DNA from: Whitmania pigra
Taxonomy: Eukaryota; Annelida; Clitellata; Hirudinida; Haemopidae
NCBI GenBank assembly: GCA_021613335.1
Contig: JAJTWR010000278.1
Coordinates: 102,001-166,000 of the forward strand
Length of the DNA stretch: 64,000 bases
Reading direction: 5' to 3'
The notes under the pieces are model-generated. The model was not told the origin of the DNA. It did no database searches and saw only the letters and a list, made by a program, of their open reading frames with translations. Positions within the stretch are counted from its first letter, which is position 1, and every line of letters starts with the position of its first letter. Shown in pieces: positions 1-12,088 of this stretch. Both the position numbers and the translations under genes were made by a program.

Positions 1-1835
1 TGATCATTTGTTCTCCATTCTGCACTGGAGGACTGATGTTCTTTTCTAAGGTGTGCCAGAGAGACTGCAGAGTTTAAATATCAAGAATCCAAAAAAATGG
101 ATTGTTTTGTCGAGATGGGTTAGCAGGCATGACCAATTAGTGAAACTCAAGTGCAAGCATAAGTACTGATGAACATGAACACATGTACATCACAAAATTA
201 ATCTCTGCTCTATTGCCTAGACTACATAAAGTGATTTTTTATTTTGAAAAATTAAGACAAATAAAAAAGTTATTCACTAAAAAATGTGTTGTTATAAATA
301 TTATTACAACCAAATAATAAGTCGTCTTAAGTAAAGTATGTCTTAGACAAAATGACAAAGTTATGTCTTTGCATTCAGAGGACAAAATGTAAATTTTATT
401 TATCAATTTTATTAATCAAGTTTATTTTTTCATAAAAAAAATTTAAAAAACAATGTCATCAAACAATGTTCGAGTTACACTTAAGCAACAGTATTCCCTA
501 CTAAGCTAAGGTTCTTGAGTTCATTTTAGACGTACGGATTTCATAATGACTCCTCCATGACTAAACATATTCTTTCCACTGCCCTAAAGAGCCCCTTACA
601 TGCACATAAAATACGTAGAAGGTGCATTTTAAGGAAAATTCTAGTACATATAATGTGATTTATTCAAATTTTGATACTTTACTAAATTTACAACATCTTG
701 TTAGATTTGGACTTCCTAGAATCAGTAAAATTTTTAAATTGCATCAAAACTGAATAAAAATTAATACAAATTTAGACCACCCAACATAGAAAGTGATCAA
801 CAAAATTCAAAATATATGTTATATGAAAATGATATAAAAAAAATTTGCTCAATGGAAGAACAATGTTTCCAAGTAAAATTAAAAATGGAAATAAGATATT
901 ACATTGAATAACTTTTATAACAATTAAATTTTTAAGTTACTATTTTTTTACTATGTCTTTCACTTTATATATAAATAATAATTATATTGGATATCAAACT
1001 TTAAATAAATGGATTATGTAGAACACATAATTTATCTAGTGTTTTGATGTTGTTTAAATATTCTGGGCACATACAATTTAATTGAATACAAAAATCTTGT
1101 CAAATTTCAAACAATTTCAACAAGGGAGGGATTTTAAATCTTGCTAAGTTTCATTTTACAAATTAAATTAAGTAAATACACCTCAATAAGCATGCTTTTC
1201 AATAAAATAGGAAAGTGTAAGTACTCTAGGTCTAGGAATGAGTCCAATTACCCCATAGGGTAAGTAATATATCATTGCAAATATGTCTTTTTCATGCCAG
1301 AATCTAGTGGTTACCTGAAGCTCTTCATTGTCAAGCAGTGCTTTGCTTTGCCTCTGCAGAAACAGAGCTCTGAAATATTCAAAATAATTTATCCATTGCA
1401 TTAATGTACAATGAAACTTGAAATATTTTTTAAATACTGAAATAACAACCTAATTTCTTCTCTAAGCTTTATCTTTAATGCTTGGTCATCCTCTGGAGGC
1501 TGAAATAGAGTAAATTAATTAGTTGTATAGGTCTAAATGGTACAAATTGTTAAGCCATTTATTTTGCCAACAAGTCAGGCTACCTTTGTATAAAATCTAG
1601 GAATTGTTTTGTAACTGTCACCCTTGTCCCCAATGCCCCACTCTTTGCATAACGATTTAAATTCGTTTTCAGATGCGACATCACCGGTTTCATTTTCTGA
1701 GAACAGAATAATAAAAACTCTATATTCGTAAGTAATGGTTCCAGTTTACAATAAAAGCGATAAAATAAGAAAAAAGTTACTTTCTTTACGCGGGCGATTC
1801 TTTAAAAGTTTAACCAGCGATTGCTCATCGTTCAT
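1..1835 (-). CDS. PPP2R3C: PPP2R3C (G5PR), PP2A regulatory subunit B'' gamma, 5' part; continues past the left edge
   Basis: Five exons fit in phase on the minus strand: 1781-1835 (start ATG at 1835), 1584-1696, 1450-1499, 1315-1369 and 1-64 (cut by the window edge). Each has AG acceptor and GT donor. The joined product contains YKTIPRFYTKPPEDD, then LREEIRALFLQRQSKALL, DNEELQ and SLWHTLEKNISPP, matching in order the N-terminal part of animal PPP2R3C as I recall it. The family is an EF-hand-containing PP2A regulatory subunit that recruits phosphatase to specific substrates and is linked to centrosome and cell-cycle roles. The EF-hand and C-terminal exons must lie left of this window. Introns are short (about 80-1250 bp). 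Upstream, 1836-2275 shows no clear promoter motif. Identity is secure from several colinear exons; exact exon edges are by eye. Confidence 0.88.
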
Positions 1836-2275
1836 GTTTAGTGACTTAAAGGGAAGTCTTGATAAAATGAAAGCTTAAGATAAGCAAATCAACCGCCTCA
1901 AATTTTGTGTTGTTTATGTGGTAACTATGTTTGATGAAAACGAAACATTTTACAGCTTAAGTGTATATTAAAGCCTTAAAAATTATTAGAATTATTTGTT
2001 ATTTGTGATATAATTAATTACATAGATATAATTAATCCGAACAATCGGAATGATTTAATAATAAAATATGCCATGCAATGCACAGTATCCAATGCATTCT
2101 GTTTTAGAAATGAAGTACGATGAATTTATGCATTAATATTACAGTAAACTTTAAATTTTTCATCGCCATTTGAGCAATTGTTTGCGTTTTTACATTAAGT
2201 TGGGTTTCATCACTTTCAGAACGCAAACACAAGAAATGCGTCTGGGACTCAAGCAGAAAGAAAAGTGAAGGCCGA

Positions 2276-2446
2276 TTAGGCAGCCCAACGTGGCCCCGCT
2301 GGTTTGTAACCACACCAGTCGGGTCCCGTGACAAGGGGTCGTGCATCATTCAAATCGTTCATGGCCAGAGATGTCAGGAAGGCGTGGGATGAGCATTCTT
2401 CCATACGATCTTTTCCAGCTCTCTGATGTTCTTCGTTGCCTTTACA
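2276..2446 (-). other. possible terminal exon of an unrecognised gene
   Basis: On the minus strand an open stretch reads GNEEHQRAGKDRMEECSS, continues through FLTSLAMNDLNDARPLVTG and ends GYKPAGPRWAA before a stop near 2276. It is preceded by a T-rich tract ending in AG near 2447. Its composition is balanced and protein-like, unlike the AT-rich surroundings, so it could be the last exon of a small conserved gene. I found no partner exon between it and the hAT fragment beyond 3170. It could equally be a stray open frame or a repeat remnant. No function is proposed. Confidence 0.25.
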
Positions 2447-2474
2447 ATAAAATATAAAAATATAAAACGTCAAC

Positions 2475-3170
2475 CAAATAGAGTCTACAAATGCATTTAA
2501 TTTAATATAAATATTATATTATTATATATTATAGGTGCCCTAGAACCAGGAACGTAAATTGGGAGAGGCAGATGGGCAAAAACCCTGACTTTAGACTTCA
2601 CCAAGGACGTCCAACACAAGGTCCGCGTTGAAAATCAGTCATTATTCGATATTAAAATGTAAAAGGAAAATGCTGTAACCTCTCAATTCAGTGGCTACAA
2701 GTTTTTTTTTTTTTGACTTTATTCATTTGTTTACTAGCTAGTAGCTAGTATTAGTAGCACTCTATCAATTTACACGAATATAACTGCACAGAATGCAAAT
2801 CATTTAAACATACGATTAGTATCAAAAAGTGCATAACTCACGCCAAGCCGGTGGGTGGCCCTGGGCCACTTGGAAGGGAGGCCCCCTTTCTAACTTCCTT
2901 ATTGCACACGCCACAACATCACAGACTAGTAACCTAATATATAAATATATCGAACACGAGTGGTACTTTCCAAATTTATTTACAGTTATAATAATTTAAT
3001 TTTCCATGAAAAATAAAGTGATAATATAACCAAATACATATGGCTAAAATCAGAGAATGAATGAAGTTAGAACAGCCATGATTCCAGTCCAGATACTTTT
3101 CTAGATTTCCTTGTCGGAAAATCGCTGATCGTTTCACTGACGTTTAATTCACGCAGTGCATTTGACTCGA
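2475..3170. other. non-genic, possible transposon debris
   Basis: AT-rich sequence without a supportable exon. Two GC-richer patches, about 2535-2640 and 2845-2900, resemble the ends of degraded DNA transposons and may belong to the hAT remnant on the right, but no terminal repeat or target duplication could be matched. Confidence 0.3.
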
Positions 3171-3174
3171 TGCT

Positions 3175-3850
3175 CATAATTTGTAAACTATTGCACTTGC
3201 CCCTCATTGCGTTCCACTGGGCCACCTTTCTCCATACATCTCAATACAAAGGTCAGTTGGTCAATGTGGGCTGCCTCGGGTGTAGAGATGGAGTAGTACT
3301 TTGATTTTTTAACTCGAGAAATGATTTCTCCGAAGACTTGTTCACCCATAAAACTGATAAATTCTTCCGTTATTGTAGATGACAGATAGATTGTGTCATT
3401 TGCCGCGATTGGCTTGAGTTTCGATATGCTGAGCAAGAAAGTCGTCGTACTGGGCGATGAGTTCAAGAATATCCAAAAAGTTTCTATTACTAGGTGATCC
3501 AATCAATTCGTTATCACCTCTGAATGCTAAGTCACAAAGCTCGTTAATAAATTTAATAGCACTAACTACTTGTTTCAGCAATGATTTCCAGTACTGCTCT
3601 GGACTCTCGACCTGTTTCCTTCAGATGTTCTTACTGCTCATGACTACGTAGATGTTCCTATGAATGTTTCCAATCACAGAATCCATTTGAAAGATGAGGA
3701 GACCCAGGTTTTGCTGTATTTGAGCACATCAATCTGCATGTGAAGCAGTAAACACATCCATTAGAGGAAGAGAAACATAGCCAGTTCCTAGTTATGAATT
3801 CCCTATTATGATTTTGACAAAGGAAGAGCCCAAGCGTGCACATTTTCGGA
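3175..3850 (-). pseudogene. degenerate hAT transposase (TTF-type zinc finger plus DUF4371, ZMYM1-like)
   Basis: Reading right to left, the pieces follow the usual order of ZMYM1-like hAT transposases. A TTF-type zinc-finger stretch comes first (WLCFSSSNGCVYCFTCRL, about 3680-3790). Then come a linker with KQVESPEQYWKSLLKQVV (about 3560-3620) and the start of the DUF4371 RNase H-like region (GSPSNRNFLDILELIAQYDD, then LIYLSS-type and ISRVKKSKYYSIS stretches, about 3190-3500). The coding parts lie in different frames with in-frame stops, so the copy is dead. The catalytic second half and the dimerisation domain are absent. Terminal repeats were not identified, so the outer limits are approximate. 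Confidence 0.75.
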
Positions 3851-5153
3851 ATATTGCGGTCATTTCTAGGTTGCTGCAGCAAGTGCGCAGAGAAACTTTC
3901 ATTGCAGTACTGTTGATGCACCCATTTTCAGCCAATATTCCCGCATCTAATTTGAAATAATGAATGGCCAAAATTACTACTTCTGCAAAACGACTATTAA
4001 AGAGTGACACAACCCCTTGGTGTGTCAAGCCAGTCTATCCAATCAGTCTTGGAAGTGCTAGGCAAATTGTTGTCCCAACAACTTGTTCAGAATGATTATT
4101 TAGGCAACTACTCGGATAAGTAAAACAAATAATTATTGAAAGACAAAAGAAATACTAACCAAACTTACCATGATGCTTCCGAATCCAAGTCCATCAATGT
4201 AACAGTTGCGAATGTAGTGCAGCAAATGTATAAATAGATATGCAATAGAATAAAAAAAAATAATTCGAAAAAACATTTTTTCTTGCTAATCCAGGAACAA
4301 CATTTTATCAATATCCAAAGTAAAAAATTTTTGACGTCCTATCCTATTAACTACTTTCAATTTCAGCAATATGTCAGATGCAGATGATTTGATGAAGAAT
4401 TATTTAACAGAAACTTTTTCTGTTACACTTTTACGTAATTCTCAAATAATTTTTATAAATTAAAACCTGAAAAATTACATCTTAATTTTGTAAATTTAGA
4501 AAGTAATACTAGGTTACCTATACAAATCGGAGTGCGCTAAGGAAGAGGACAGTTCGATATTGGCAATCTTGTGGGGTTCGTGCGTTTTGAGATATTAAGA
4601 ATTAGTTTCAAGGAGTTTTTCATCAGTCAGTCGATCTTTTCGTGAATCCTTTGGCAACAATCATTAGAGGTTTGAAATTTATAATGAGACATTATTTTAA
4701 TAAGTAAGAGTTCTCTAGTTAATTCACATAGCTAAGTTACAGAGGGCCGTTGAAAAAAACTTTTGACTGCTAGGCACAACGGCCACGGGCCACTAGTTAT
4801 ATCAATTTACTAATGGTAATGCAAAAAGGCCAGGATTGTAATATTTTGCCATTTGTAGCCAGGACACTTTCCCTCCACGGCCCAGATGTAGTTATTCTAA
4901 TTCGTAGTCGACGATCTGTCTATAGTACCAATTCATTCAAATTTGTAATTATTTTTTGAATTATTATTTGTTTTTGTGATTTTTGTGCCAAGATTGAAAT
5001 TCATGTTAAAACTCCCATCTCATAGTCATATTGCATTTTTTGCAGTTTGAAATGCCTATTATATATATATATATATATGTATTTATATATTATGTATCCT
5101 TACCTTAATTAAAATCCATCATTTTAATTTGGCTTATTTATTTACTCTAGGAT
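3851..5153. other. non-genic stretch
   Basis: No coding exon is supported. The region holds sequence probably continuous with the hAT remnant (to about 4100), a GC-richer patch at about 4740-4890 and a short (TA)n tract at about 5060-5080. A 'tttactctag' acceptor-like site sits just before the ATG at 5154, so an upstream 5' UTR exon of the next gene may lie here. Confidence 0.35.
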
Positions 5154-7791
5154 ATGAAAAGAATCATCAGATCACCTGTGATTCGGTTCAAACACACACT
5201 TGCTCTTCTCATTCTTTCATGGTTTATTGCTGTTGATGCACCCTTACTTGGTAATTCTTTTTCATGTTAATTTAGTTTTGCAAATATTTTATAAAGTTAT
5301 TTAAAAAATCAGGCATTATATTTTGTGTGCATTATCATTACTTGTGGTAATCATTAGAATTAATTAATCTGGAGAAAGGAACACTTTTGAATGATCAGAT
5401 TTGGATTATGTTTCATTTATCGATTAAATTAATAGTTACAATTATCAGTTAGACGAAAAAAATTATTTTTCACACTTTTTATGATGTGCTTGCATTCCTT
5501 ATTTTGGAAATTTGTTTTGCTATGCATTTTGACAGAGTCCACATTAATAGAATATCTAAATAAATTATTTTATATCATTACAAAATGGAAAATAATATTT
5601 TTGTATTTAGAAAACTACCACACTGAAATAGTGGAATGTGAGGAGGACCAGAAACAATTTGAATCAGATTTTAACAAAACTTGCATCAGAATTGAGTCTT
5701 TATCTGGAACCCTTTTTTATTATAATAAACTGCAAAACTTAAATATGAACTGCTCTCACAGGGGGCCCGTTTTCTGTTACTCTGAGAAACAACTTGAAGG
5801 ATGTATTTATGTTGAAGGAGGTTATTGTGTTTTGCTTAGTGATACTGATTACATATTAATTAAAATTGTTTAATTTTAGTTATTATTCGAAAAGAAAAAC
5901 CAAACTTCTTTAAATTATCCCAAAAGTATGTATTTTGACAGACATTTTTTAGTGTAACATTTATTTATTTTATTTATTTCTTGGCCAGAAGGCCTGGTGC
6001 TTTTATCAATTCCGAATGAGGATGGCAATTAATGTTGCAAACAAATAAAACAAGAAGAAGCAACAAAACAGACCAAGTAACACAAAGGAGTCAATTTAAT
6101 TATTAGGAATCTATTTAAATCAACCTGCTATATCTATTGTTTAAATGTCAACCAAGTTGTCATAACAGCTTAAGACAATGGCCCCAAGTAGTAGATAAGT
6201 AAGTTGATATTTGGAATTAAGCCAGTTGCAGCCAGAATCCAGTAGCAAATGTAAGTCTAAAATCGACCAAAGTTGTTCTAGCATCTGATGGCCTAAATCA
6301 TGGATAACTAAAGTATGTATTTGGTTGACCAAAAATTGAAATTTTTTGAGGGTCTGCCGTGGAATGAGTTGATTTGTTAGAGGTCTACCATGGGGTAAAA
6401 TCAAAATTATAGCAACCTGGAATTGCCAAACTTTTTCTTTAGGCACATTTTTTTTAGGAAGTTTAGGATGCCATCTAGGCCAGTTGGGCATGAACATTTA
6501 TCCTGATTAGGAATTAAATTTTTGAGATAGTCTCTAATTCAAAAAATGGCATTGTCTCTGACTTCTAATTGAACACTCAGGAAATATTTTTTGAGAATGT
6601 TTACTATCTGGACTGGGTCAGAAGTAAGAGTGCCAGAGTTAATGGAGGAAGGAGTACTTGCAAAGCTTCTTATTTCTAGAAAATATTTAGAGAAAAAAAT
6701 CCCAATTCAATTTAAAAAAAAATAGACATTCATATTTCCATAATTTGCCTCATTTTGTAAGAGGCATTGTCTTCTACTCTGTTGTTAGTTGGATAAAAGT
6801 TATTGCTTTGAAAAGTGATTTACTTGAGTGATCTCAAGGCAATGGGAAATGTGAAATCTTTTGTAGGAAGAACCATGGGGTTACTTGAGAATTTTAAGCT
6901 GCCTCTTAATATTTACAATTATTTTCAAGTAGTTATTTATCATTAGAATAATTTCTTTATTTTATTGGAATTTTGTATGCTGAAATACTTTAAAAATAGC
7001 ATTTTCTCAAGTTTTGTAGAACATCGGCTTATTTCTTTCTGCAGATTTTTTGCGAGTACAAATACAATTCCACAAGAACAACAGGGTTGCCTGAATTTAC
7101 TCTATAATAAATATCTGAAACACTTTTACAAGTTTCACAATGATAGTGATTGTGGGTGATTTTGATTTAGTTTTTTTTTTTGGTTAAGGATGCAATATCA
7201 TTGAGTGACACTCAATGAGTGTCTTAGAAGCTAGACCTTCATTATGCTTAAAAATTAATGCGTATAAATATGCTTCAAAGGAATGCATTAATTGCATTAA
7301 TAATAACAACTGATAATATGATTTTATGTTTAAATTATTGGCAAAATTATTAAAAAAATTGTTTGAAGTTAAATGATTCAGTGACAGGTGGGAATTCTCA
7401 TGGCCCATGTTGGATTTATGTCCTGGTTACAGCAGTGGTTACAGCAGTGGTTACAGCAGTGATTACAATTTTAATTATCTGCATCACTATTCGATGCAAT
7501 TTAAAATTCCGCAACTGGATAACAACAGGTAACTTATAATAATAACAAGCAACTTTAAAATCCAACCTACATTTGTTGTGATCTCTCTTTAGTTCCGAAT
7601 CTTCATTCACCGGGAAAGAAGAAAGAAACAGTCAATCCCGATCAATTGATACATTCGGAGGTTGCCGATACGGTACCATTGCCAGTAATTATCATAATGT
7701 GAATTGGAAATATGATTTTTGCTTGTTATATAAAAAAAATTTGTTGACATTTTTTTAGCCACACGAACTTGAGAATCTCAATACGAGTTAG
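5154..7791 (+). CDS. unrecognised secreted-type single-pass membrane protein, six exons
   Basis: Six exons join in phase: 5154-5250, 5611-5820, 7020-7151, 7382-7528 (or 7388-7528), 7593-7684 and 7759-7791, giving about 236 residues. Exon 1 encodes a signal peptide (basic MKRIIRSPVIRFKHT, then LALLILSWFIAVDA). Exons 2 and 3 encode a short ectodomain of roughly 110 residues with about nine cysteines and Asn-glycosylation sequons (NKT, NCS, NDS). Exon 4 encodes a transmembrane helix (VTAVVTAVVTAVITILIICI) followed by basic IRCNLKFR, the expected cytoplasmic stop-transfer end. Exons 5 and 6 encode a hydrophilic tail of about 45 residues rich in Lys, Pro and Glu. The topology is therefore type I. 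I do not recognise the family. The exon 3/4 junction is the least certain, because two acceptors six bases apart both keep frame. AATAAA sites at 8182 and 8230 could end the transcript. Confidence 0.62.
5945..6500 (-). repeat. probable 3' tail of a non-LTR retrotransposon remnant, intronic
   Basis: On the minus strand the sequence ends in CAGGCCTTCTGGCCAAG followed by AAATAAATAAAAT-type repeats near 5950-5995. This is the style of 3' terminus seen in CR1/Jockey-group elements, and the element at about 17.9-19.8 kb also ends in an AATAAATAAATAA tail. The upstream part has stops in every frame and no convincing reverse transcriptase motif, so only the tail is supported. It lies in intron 2 of the membrane-protein gene. 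Confidence 0.4.
7426..7461 (+). repeat. 12-bp coding microrepeat, three copies
   Basis: GTTACAGCAGTG occurs three times in perfect tandem inside the exon that encodes the transmembrane helix. Because 12 is a multiple of three, the repeats read Val-Thr-Ala-Val each time and lengthen the helix without breaking frame. Confidence 0.85.
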
Positions 7792-8167
7792 CTGGACTTT
7801 GATATTGTACACTGATTTCTCCAGCCCATGCTAATGCAACCATTATCCAGCAAAACCTATTCCTCTTCAGTTGTTACTTTTTTATTTTGAAATTTAACTT
7901 AATAAGGTTAATTTTTATTTTTTTGTTCTTCACAACCAATGGCAACAGGGTATGAGAGCTATTAATGACGCTTTGTGTGCCTTAGAACCTAGCAATTGCT
8001 CATTTTAAAAAGGAAGATCAGAATAGGCAATTATAGGCATTTATTACTCTGATGATGCACCCCCGACGACAAAGCCTCGCGATGCCTTTACGCAATATTT
8101 TTTGTAGCTCTCACGCTGTGTTTGTCACATTTATTTTCAAACGTTTCATATATATCTACTTTCATTG

Positions 8168-8263
8168 TTAATATTCAAACGAATAAATATTTTATGAATT
8201 TGAATCATGTGTGAGTTAATATTCAAACGAATAAATATTTTATGAATTTGAATCGTGTGTGAG
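8168..8263. repeat. 48-bp tandem duplication carrying two AATAAA sites
   Basis: Two copies of a 48-bp unit lie head to tail with a single visible difference (tgaatcAtgtg versus tgaatcGtgtg). Each contains AATAAA on the plus strand (8182-8187 and 8230-8235), suitable as poly(A) signal for the upstream plus-strand gene. The second copy also contains the minus-strand stop codon and last codons of SPOUT1. Confidence 0.9.
8182..8235 (+). terminator. candidate poly(A) signals (AATAAA, two copies)
   Basis: AATAAA at 8182-8187 and again at 8230-8235, about 390 and 440 bp after the stop codon of the membrane-protein gene. They are the first canonical signals noticed downstream of that gene. Use is inferred. 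Confidence 0.45.
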
Positions 8264-11166
8264 TTGCTCTTCATTTGTAGCGAGTTCTATTTTGGCTCTC
8301 AAACTGCACAGAGTAATGGGGACAGCTTCCTAAAAATAATTTTGAATGAAATTCAGATTATTTTAGCATAACCAAAATGAAAACCCCATGTTTTTTATTT
8401 ATTTTTTACTTGTATTCCTATTTTTGAATTTGCAACCGAGTTACACAAAAGTACAATTTGGCTCATTTACCTCGGTTCTGATTGTTCTCGTTCCCTGGAT
8501 AGGGCACGTATTGATATAGTGATGAAAAAACTTCCGTGGATCGAGCTCATCTGCTGATTGGTCAGCCTCCAGGGCTGCTTCAAGTCCACTTAATCCACCA
8601 AAGACGATGATCAGGTGTCTGCAAATACACTTGTAACTATAGCAATCATCTTCTTCCAAGTTCTTACGATAATCTTATCTAGGTATAAAAATGCTCAATC
8701 ACTGAAGTAGTATGACTCACTTAAATTTTGGCAACTCAAAGTTATCCACACTGTCTCCTTTGTCTGAGGTTCCTACAACACAGTCATAGCCAGCAGATCC
8801 ATCATCTTTGACCGTGTTTGGTTCATTCAAAACTGCTGTCAAGTTGTTGGCAAGTCTTGTCTTGTAGCCCCAGTAAATGCCCTCTTTTTTGGTTGGTTCA
8901 GAGCTTGAAACAAGTTTGCCCTTGACCTTTTTGCCTTTTAGTCAAATGAGAATAAAGATGCAATGGCAACAATAATTGCATCTTGACGGGGTTTGTTCAT
9001 AAATATTTTTTCTATCAATGGTAGTTGCAGGTAACATTATAAAGTTACTGCTAAATGCTATCCAAAGTAATCTAAGTAATGTGAATTGAAAGCTATTTTG
9101 GCAATTATTTGTATATAAAATAAGTTTATAATTAGGAGATGACTATCAATAATTAGATGAAAAAGTAACCAGCCTTATAAAAGTGATGGAACATTGGCTA
9201 ACCGGACTTTTCCATTTTAACGGTAACCCTGACACCAGACTTGAGTTGCTTGTCGACTTGAATGTTCTCAGTGAGTCCTACATCCACAAATGACCCTTGA
9301 CCTTTTTCTACAGGGGTGTCAATCACTACCCCCTCCCTATAAGGAGTGTCATCATTCTGTCGCATGTGGTGGGGTGTAACGAGTGGATTGAGGAGGCCTG
9401 GTATTTAAATAGTAAACTGTTTAGTGAATATTAAGCTGCTAATAATGTAGAATACATTAAATGACATTAATAGCCAATAATGATGCTACACATTTGATAC
9501 GTTAGTTGTGTTATATTCAATGTTACCAAAATTTAAAAAAAATGGCAATAAGTTCAAAGTAACTGACCAACATGCCTCAATTCCTCCTGAGTGGAAAAGA
9601 AAGTCTTCCTCAGGTACTGAGGACACTCCAAATATTGGAGGAAGGTCAGCAACTGGAAGCAACATTTTCCTTTTTGGTTCAGGACCTCATCATATCCTTT
9701 CCTTTTTGATCATAAGAAGCAATCATTTGCAGAGGCATTTGATAGGATTATTGAGGTATGATGCAGCAATAAAACAAATGCTGTTTCAATAAAACTAAAT
9801 CCTGATCTTCACTCATTAAATGGCCATTTGAAAGTGCTAATAACAATCGCAAGAGGCCTTTTATGCCAGCATCAATGTTTCATGCTTATTTTAAAGTTGT
9901 GGTAGGAACACATTGCATAGAGAGGAAACACAAAGATTGAACTCACTTAGTCAAAGAGTCGGTGTCATCAAAGACAACGATTTCATCCACCATAAAAATG
10001 GCAGCCGCCCTGGCAATCTGAGGAAAGGAAAGTTCGATGGATAAGAAATATGGATAACGAACATATTCAGTGTCAAAGCATGCCAGCATGTCGGAAATGA
10101 AAATAAGATAACTTTTACTGGTAATGAGTGCATGATTTCAAGCATTGGGTTTTGTAAGAAATTCTAAAGCACAAAGAAATGTTACTTAAGAGGAAGTGAT
10201 CTGCTGAAAGTATTATCACACAAAATGTGTTTAAAAGGGGCATGTTGTTATCATAACTAAAAACAAATGATGTTACATTTAAGTAATTTAGTCCAATAAT
10301 AAATGTAGTCCACTCAATAGAAGCTTTAACATAAGTCAGCTAAAATGTAAACCTGTCCAGCTAATAAAGTCTTGAGCAAGAGAGTCTGAGCATTATCAAG
10401 TATTGATCCTGGTAGAGCTATGCTTACTGTGTAGTTTCGTCCTAGAATTTGCAATCACAAAAATATCAATTACATTAATTGTTGTCATAATGATCTAGCA
10501 CAATGACATTAAATTTATTAAAAATACCCTTTCAAACCTATTAAAGGCAAACTTTTTTTTGCAGCAATTATGTGTTTATCAATGAAAATTAATCAATTTT
10601 ATCAGGTCTGCTAAAACAATGCTACAATTAAATATTGCATGCACAATTCAATTCAAAGCCATAAGAATTGTCATTTTCTTTATTTAATATCATCAGGTAA
10701 AAGCTAGGGATTTGAAATTGACATATTTATGAATATTATGATATATGCATAAACAAAAAAACTAATGCTATATTTTACCCTTACCCTTGCTCATTTTATC
10801 TTCACTTTTTGGCTTCTTTGATAAACGTTCGACATCTTCCTCTCTTTTTCTCTTAAACTGTTTCAGCAATTTTTCTTCTTTCCATTTTTCTGAAAATGTT
10901 CAAGTGCATGATACACATTTTCTGTAGGGTTCACATGTTAAATCTTTTTCAATTTGAACGCAGGGCCGTTCTAAAAGCATGATTTAAGTTAACTAACTTT
11001 GTTCTTTTTTTATAGCTCTCCAATCTACCTGAAACAAAAAGGCAAGATACTCATATATCGTTACCACGTACCATCCTTACAACAACCTAATGTAACGATT
11101 AATGTGCCAACATACATTTTTCGAAGTGTCGGAACCTTTTTCGGATTTATTGTTCTTTCCAGTCAT
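8240..11166 (-). CDS. SPOUT1: SPOUT1 (CENP-32/C9orf114-type) putative RNA methyltransferase, ten exons
   Basis: Ten minus-strand exons join in phase: 11136-11166 (ATG at 11166), 10998-11024, 10785-10889, 10353-10441, 9947-10017, 9568-9701, 9203-9397, 8721-8934, 8471-8618 and 8240-8329 (stop 8240-8242). They total 1104 nt, about 367 residues, close to the roughly 376 of the human protein. Family landmarks appear in order: a basic Lys/Glu-rich N-terminus (KWKEEKLLKQFKRKRE); YTVSIALPGSILDNAQ; QIARAAAIFMVDEIVVFDD; LQYLECPQYLRK; LLNPLVTPHHMRQ; EGIYWGYKTRLANNL; IIVFGGLSGLEAALEAD; and NTCPIQGTRTIRTE. The last two form the SPOUT-fold region with the trefoil knot. The family acts at mitotic spindle poles and is a predicted rRNA/mRNA base methyltransferase. 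The two smallest 5' exons are the least certain. The last ten codons lie in a tandem duplication shared with the convergent gene's 3' end. Confidence 0.9.
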
Positions 11167-12088
11167 TTTCTTGTGAAACAAATTGCTATAAAAACCTAGA
11201 CCGAAAAATGCAAAGACGCAGCCGCGATGTTTTTGTTGATATTTAGGCAAAGAACACGAGAGGTTTTATTGGAGCTTAAAATGAAGACTATTTAAATTTG
11301 TTGACAACAAATTTTATCGAATACGAAGCAATCTAAAGTTAAATTTAAAACATAAAATAATTAAAGGATTAGTAAATAATTAAAGGAAAAATATTTTGGT
11401 CCCACAGAAACGTTTAAGATATCAAGAGGAATCAACATTTTGCTTTGAGGCTACCAAAAGGAATTCCATTAAAGGGATATAAGTTAGGCAACATAAGGAA
11501 GGCAACGGGTAATTAGAGAAACAATTACTTTCGAAAAAGTTTGTTTGGAACAAGATTGATGAGGAAACAATATAATTGGATTCAATGGAACAGCTACTGC
11601 ATTCAAAATGTAGACTTATCGAAATTCTGATAAAGACAGGAAGCCAAGTAGGGGCTACTTGGTAAGCAACTACATCCCCTCACAGCCTTCTCATAAATTT
11701 TGTTGCGGATTTAGCTGCATAAAATGATGTGGATCGTCTGTAGTTTTTGTAAATCATTAGTTCAGGAAATAAACTTGGAAATCCACTAATTAATGTGTAA
11801 GACCCAAACAGATGTTATCCTGAACATGTAGCAAGGCAATAAGTCATTAACATAGGTCATTAAGGCAATAACAACATTTAAGTAATTTCCTGATTTTGCC
11901 AGCTTCAGTTTCAAATATTAAAAAAATGTTGGATATGAATGGGAGAAATCTGATTCAAACTATTTTTATTTTGAGATAAGCGATTTCCTCAAAAAAACCT
12001 GGAGATCCAATATTTCAGCCAAGTTTTAAAGTGTTTTCATTAGTGTAAACTTTTCGATAGCAATCATTGCTATTTTCATGAAAACGAA
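11167..12088. other. intergenic
   Basis: Region between the SPOUT1 start and the NDUFS5 stop, both genes reading leftward. AT-rich; no exon, repeat family or clear promoter element was recognised. Confidence 0.4.

Noticed and set aside
6141..6497. Minus-strand frame of 118 codons inside the membrane-protein gene
   Set aside because: No domain or RT motif; composition fits random AT-rich DNA upstream of a retrotransposon-like 3' tail.
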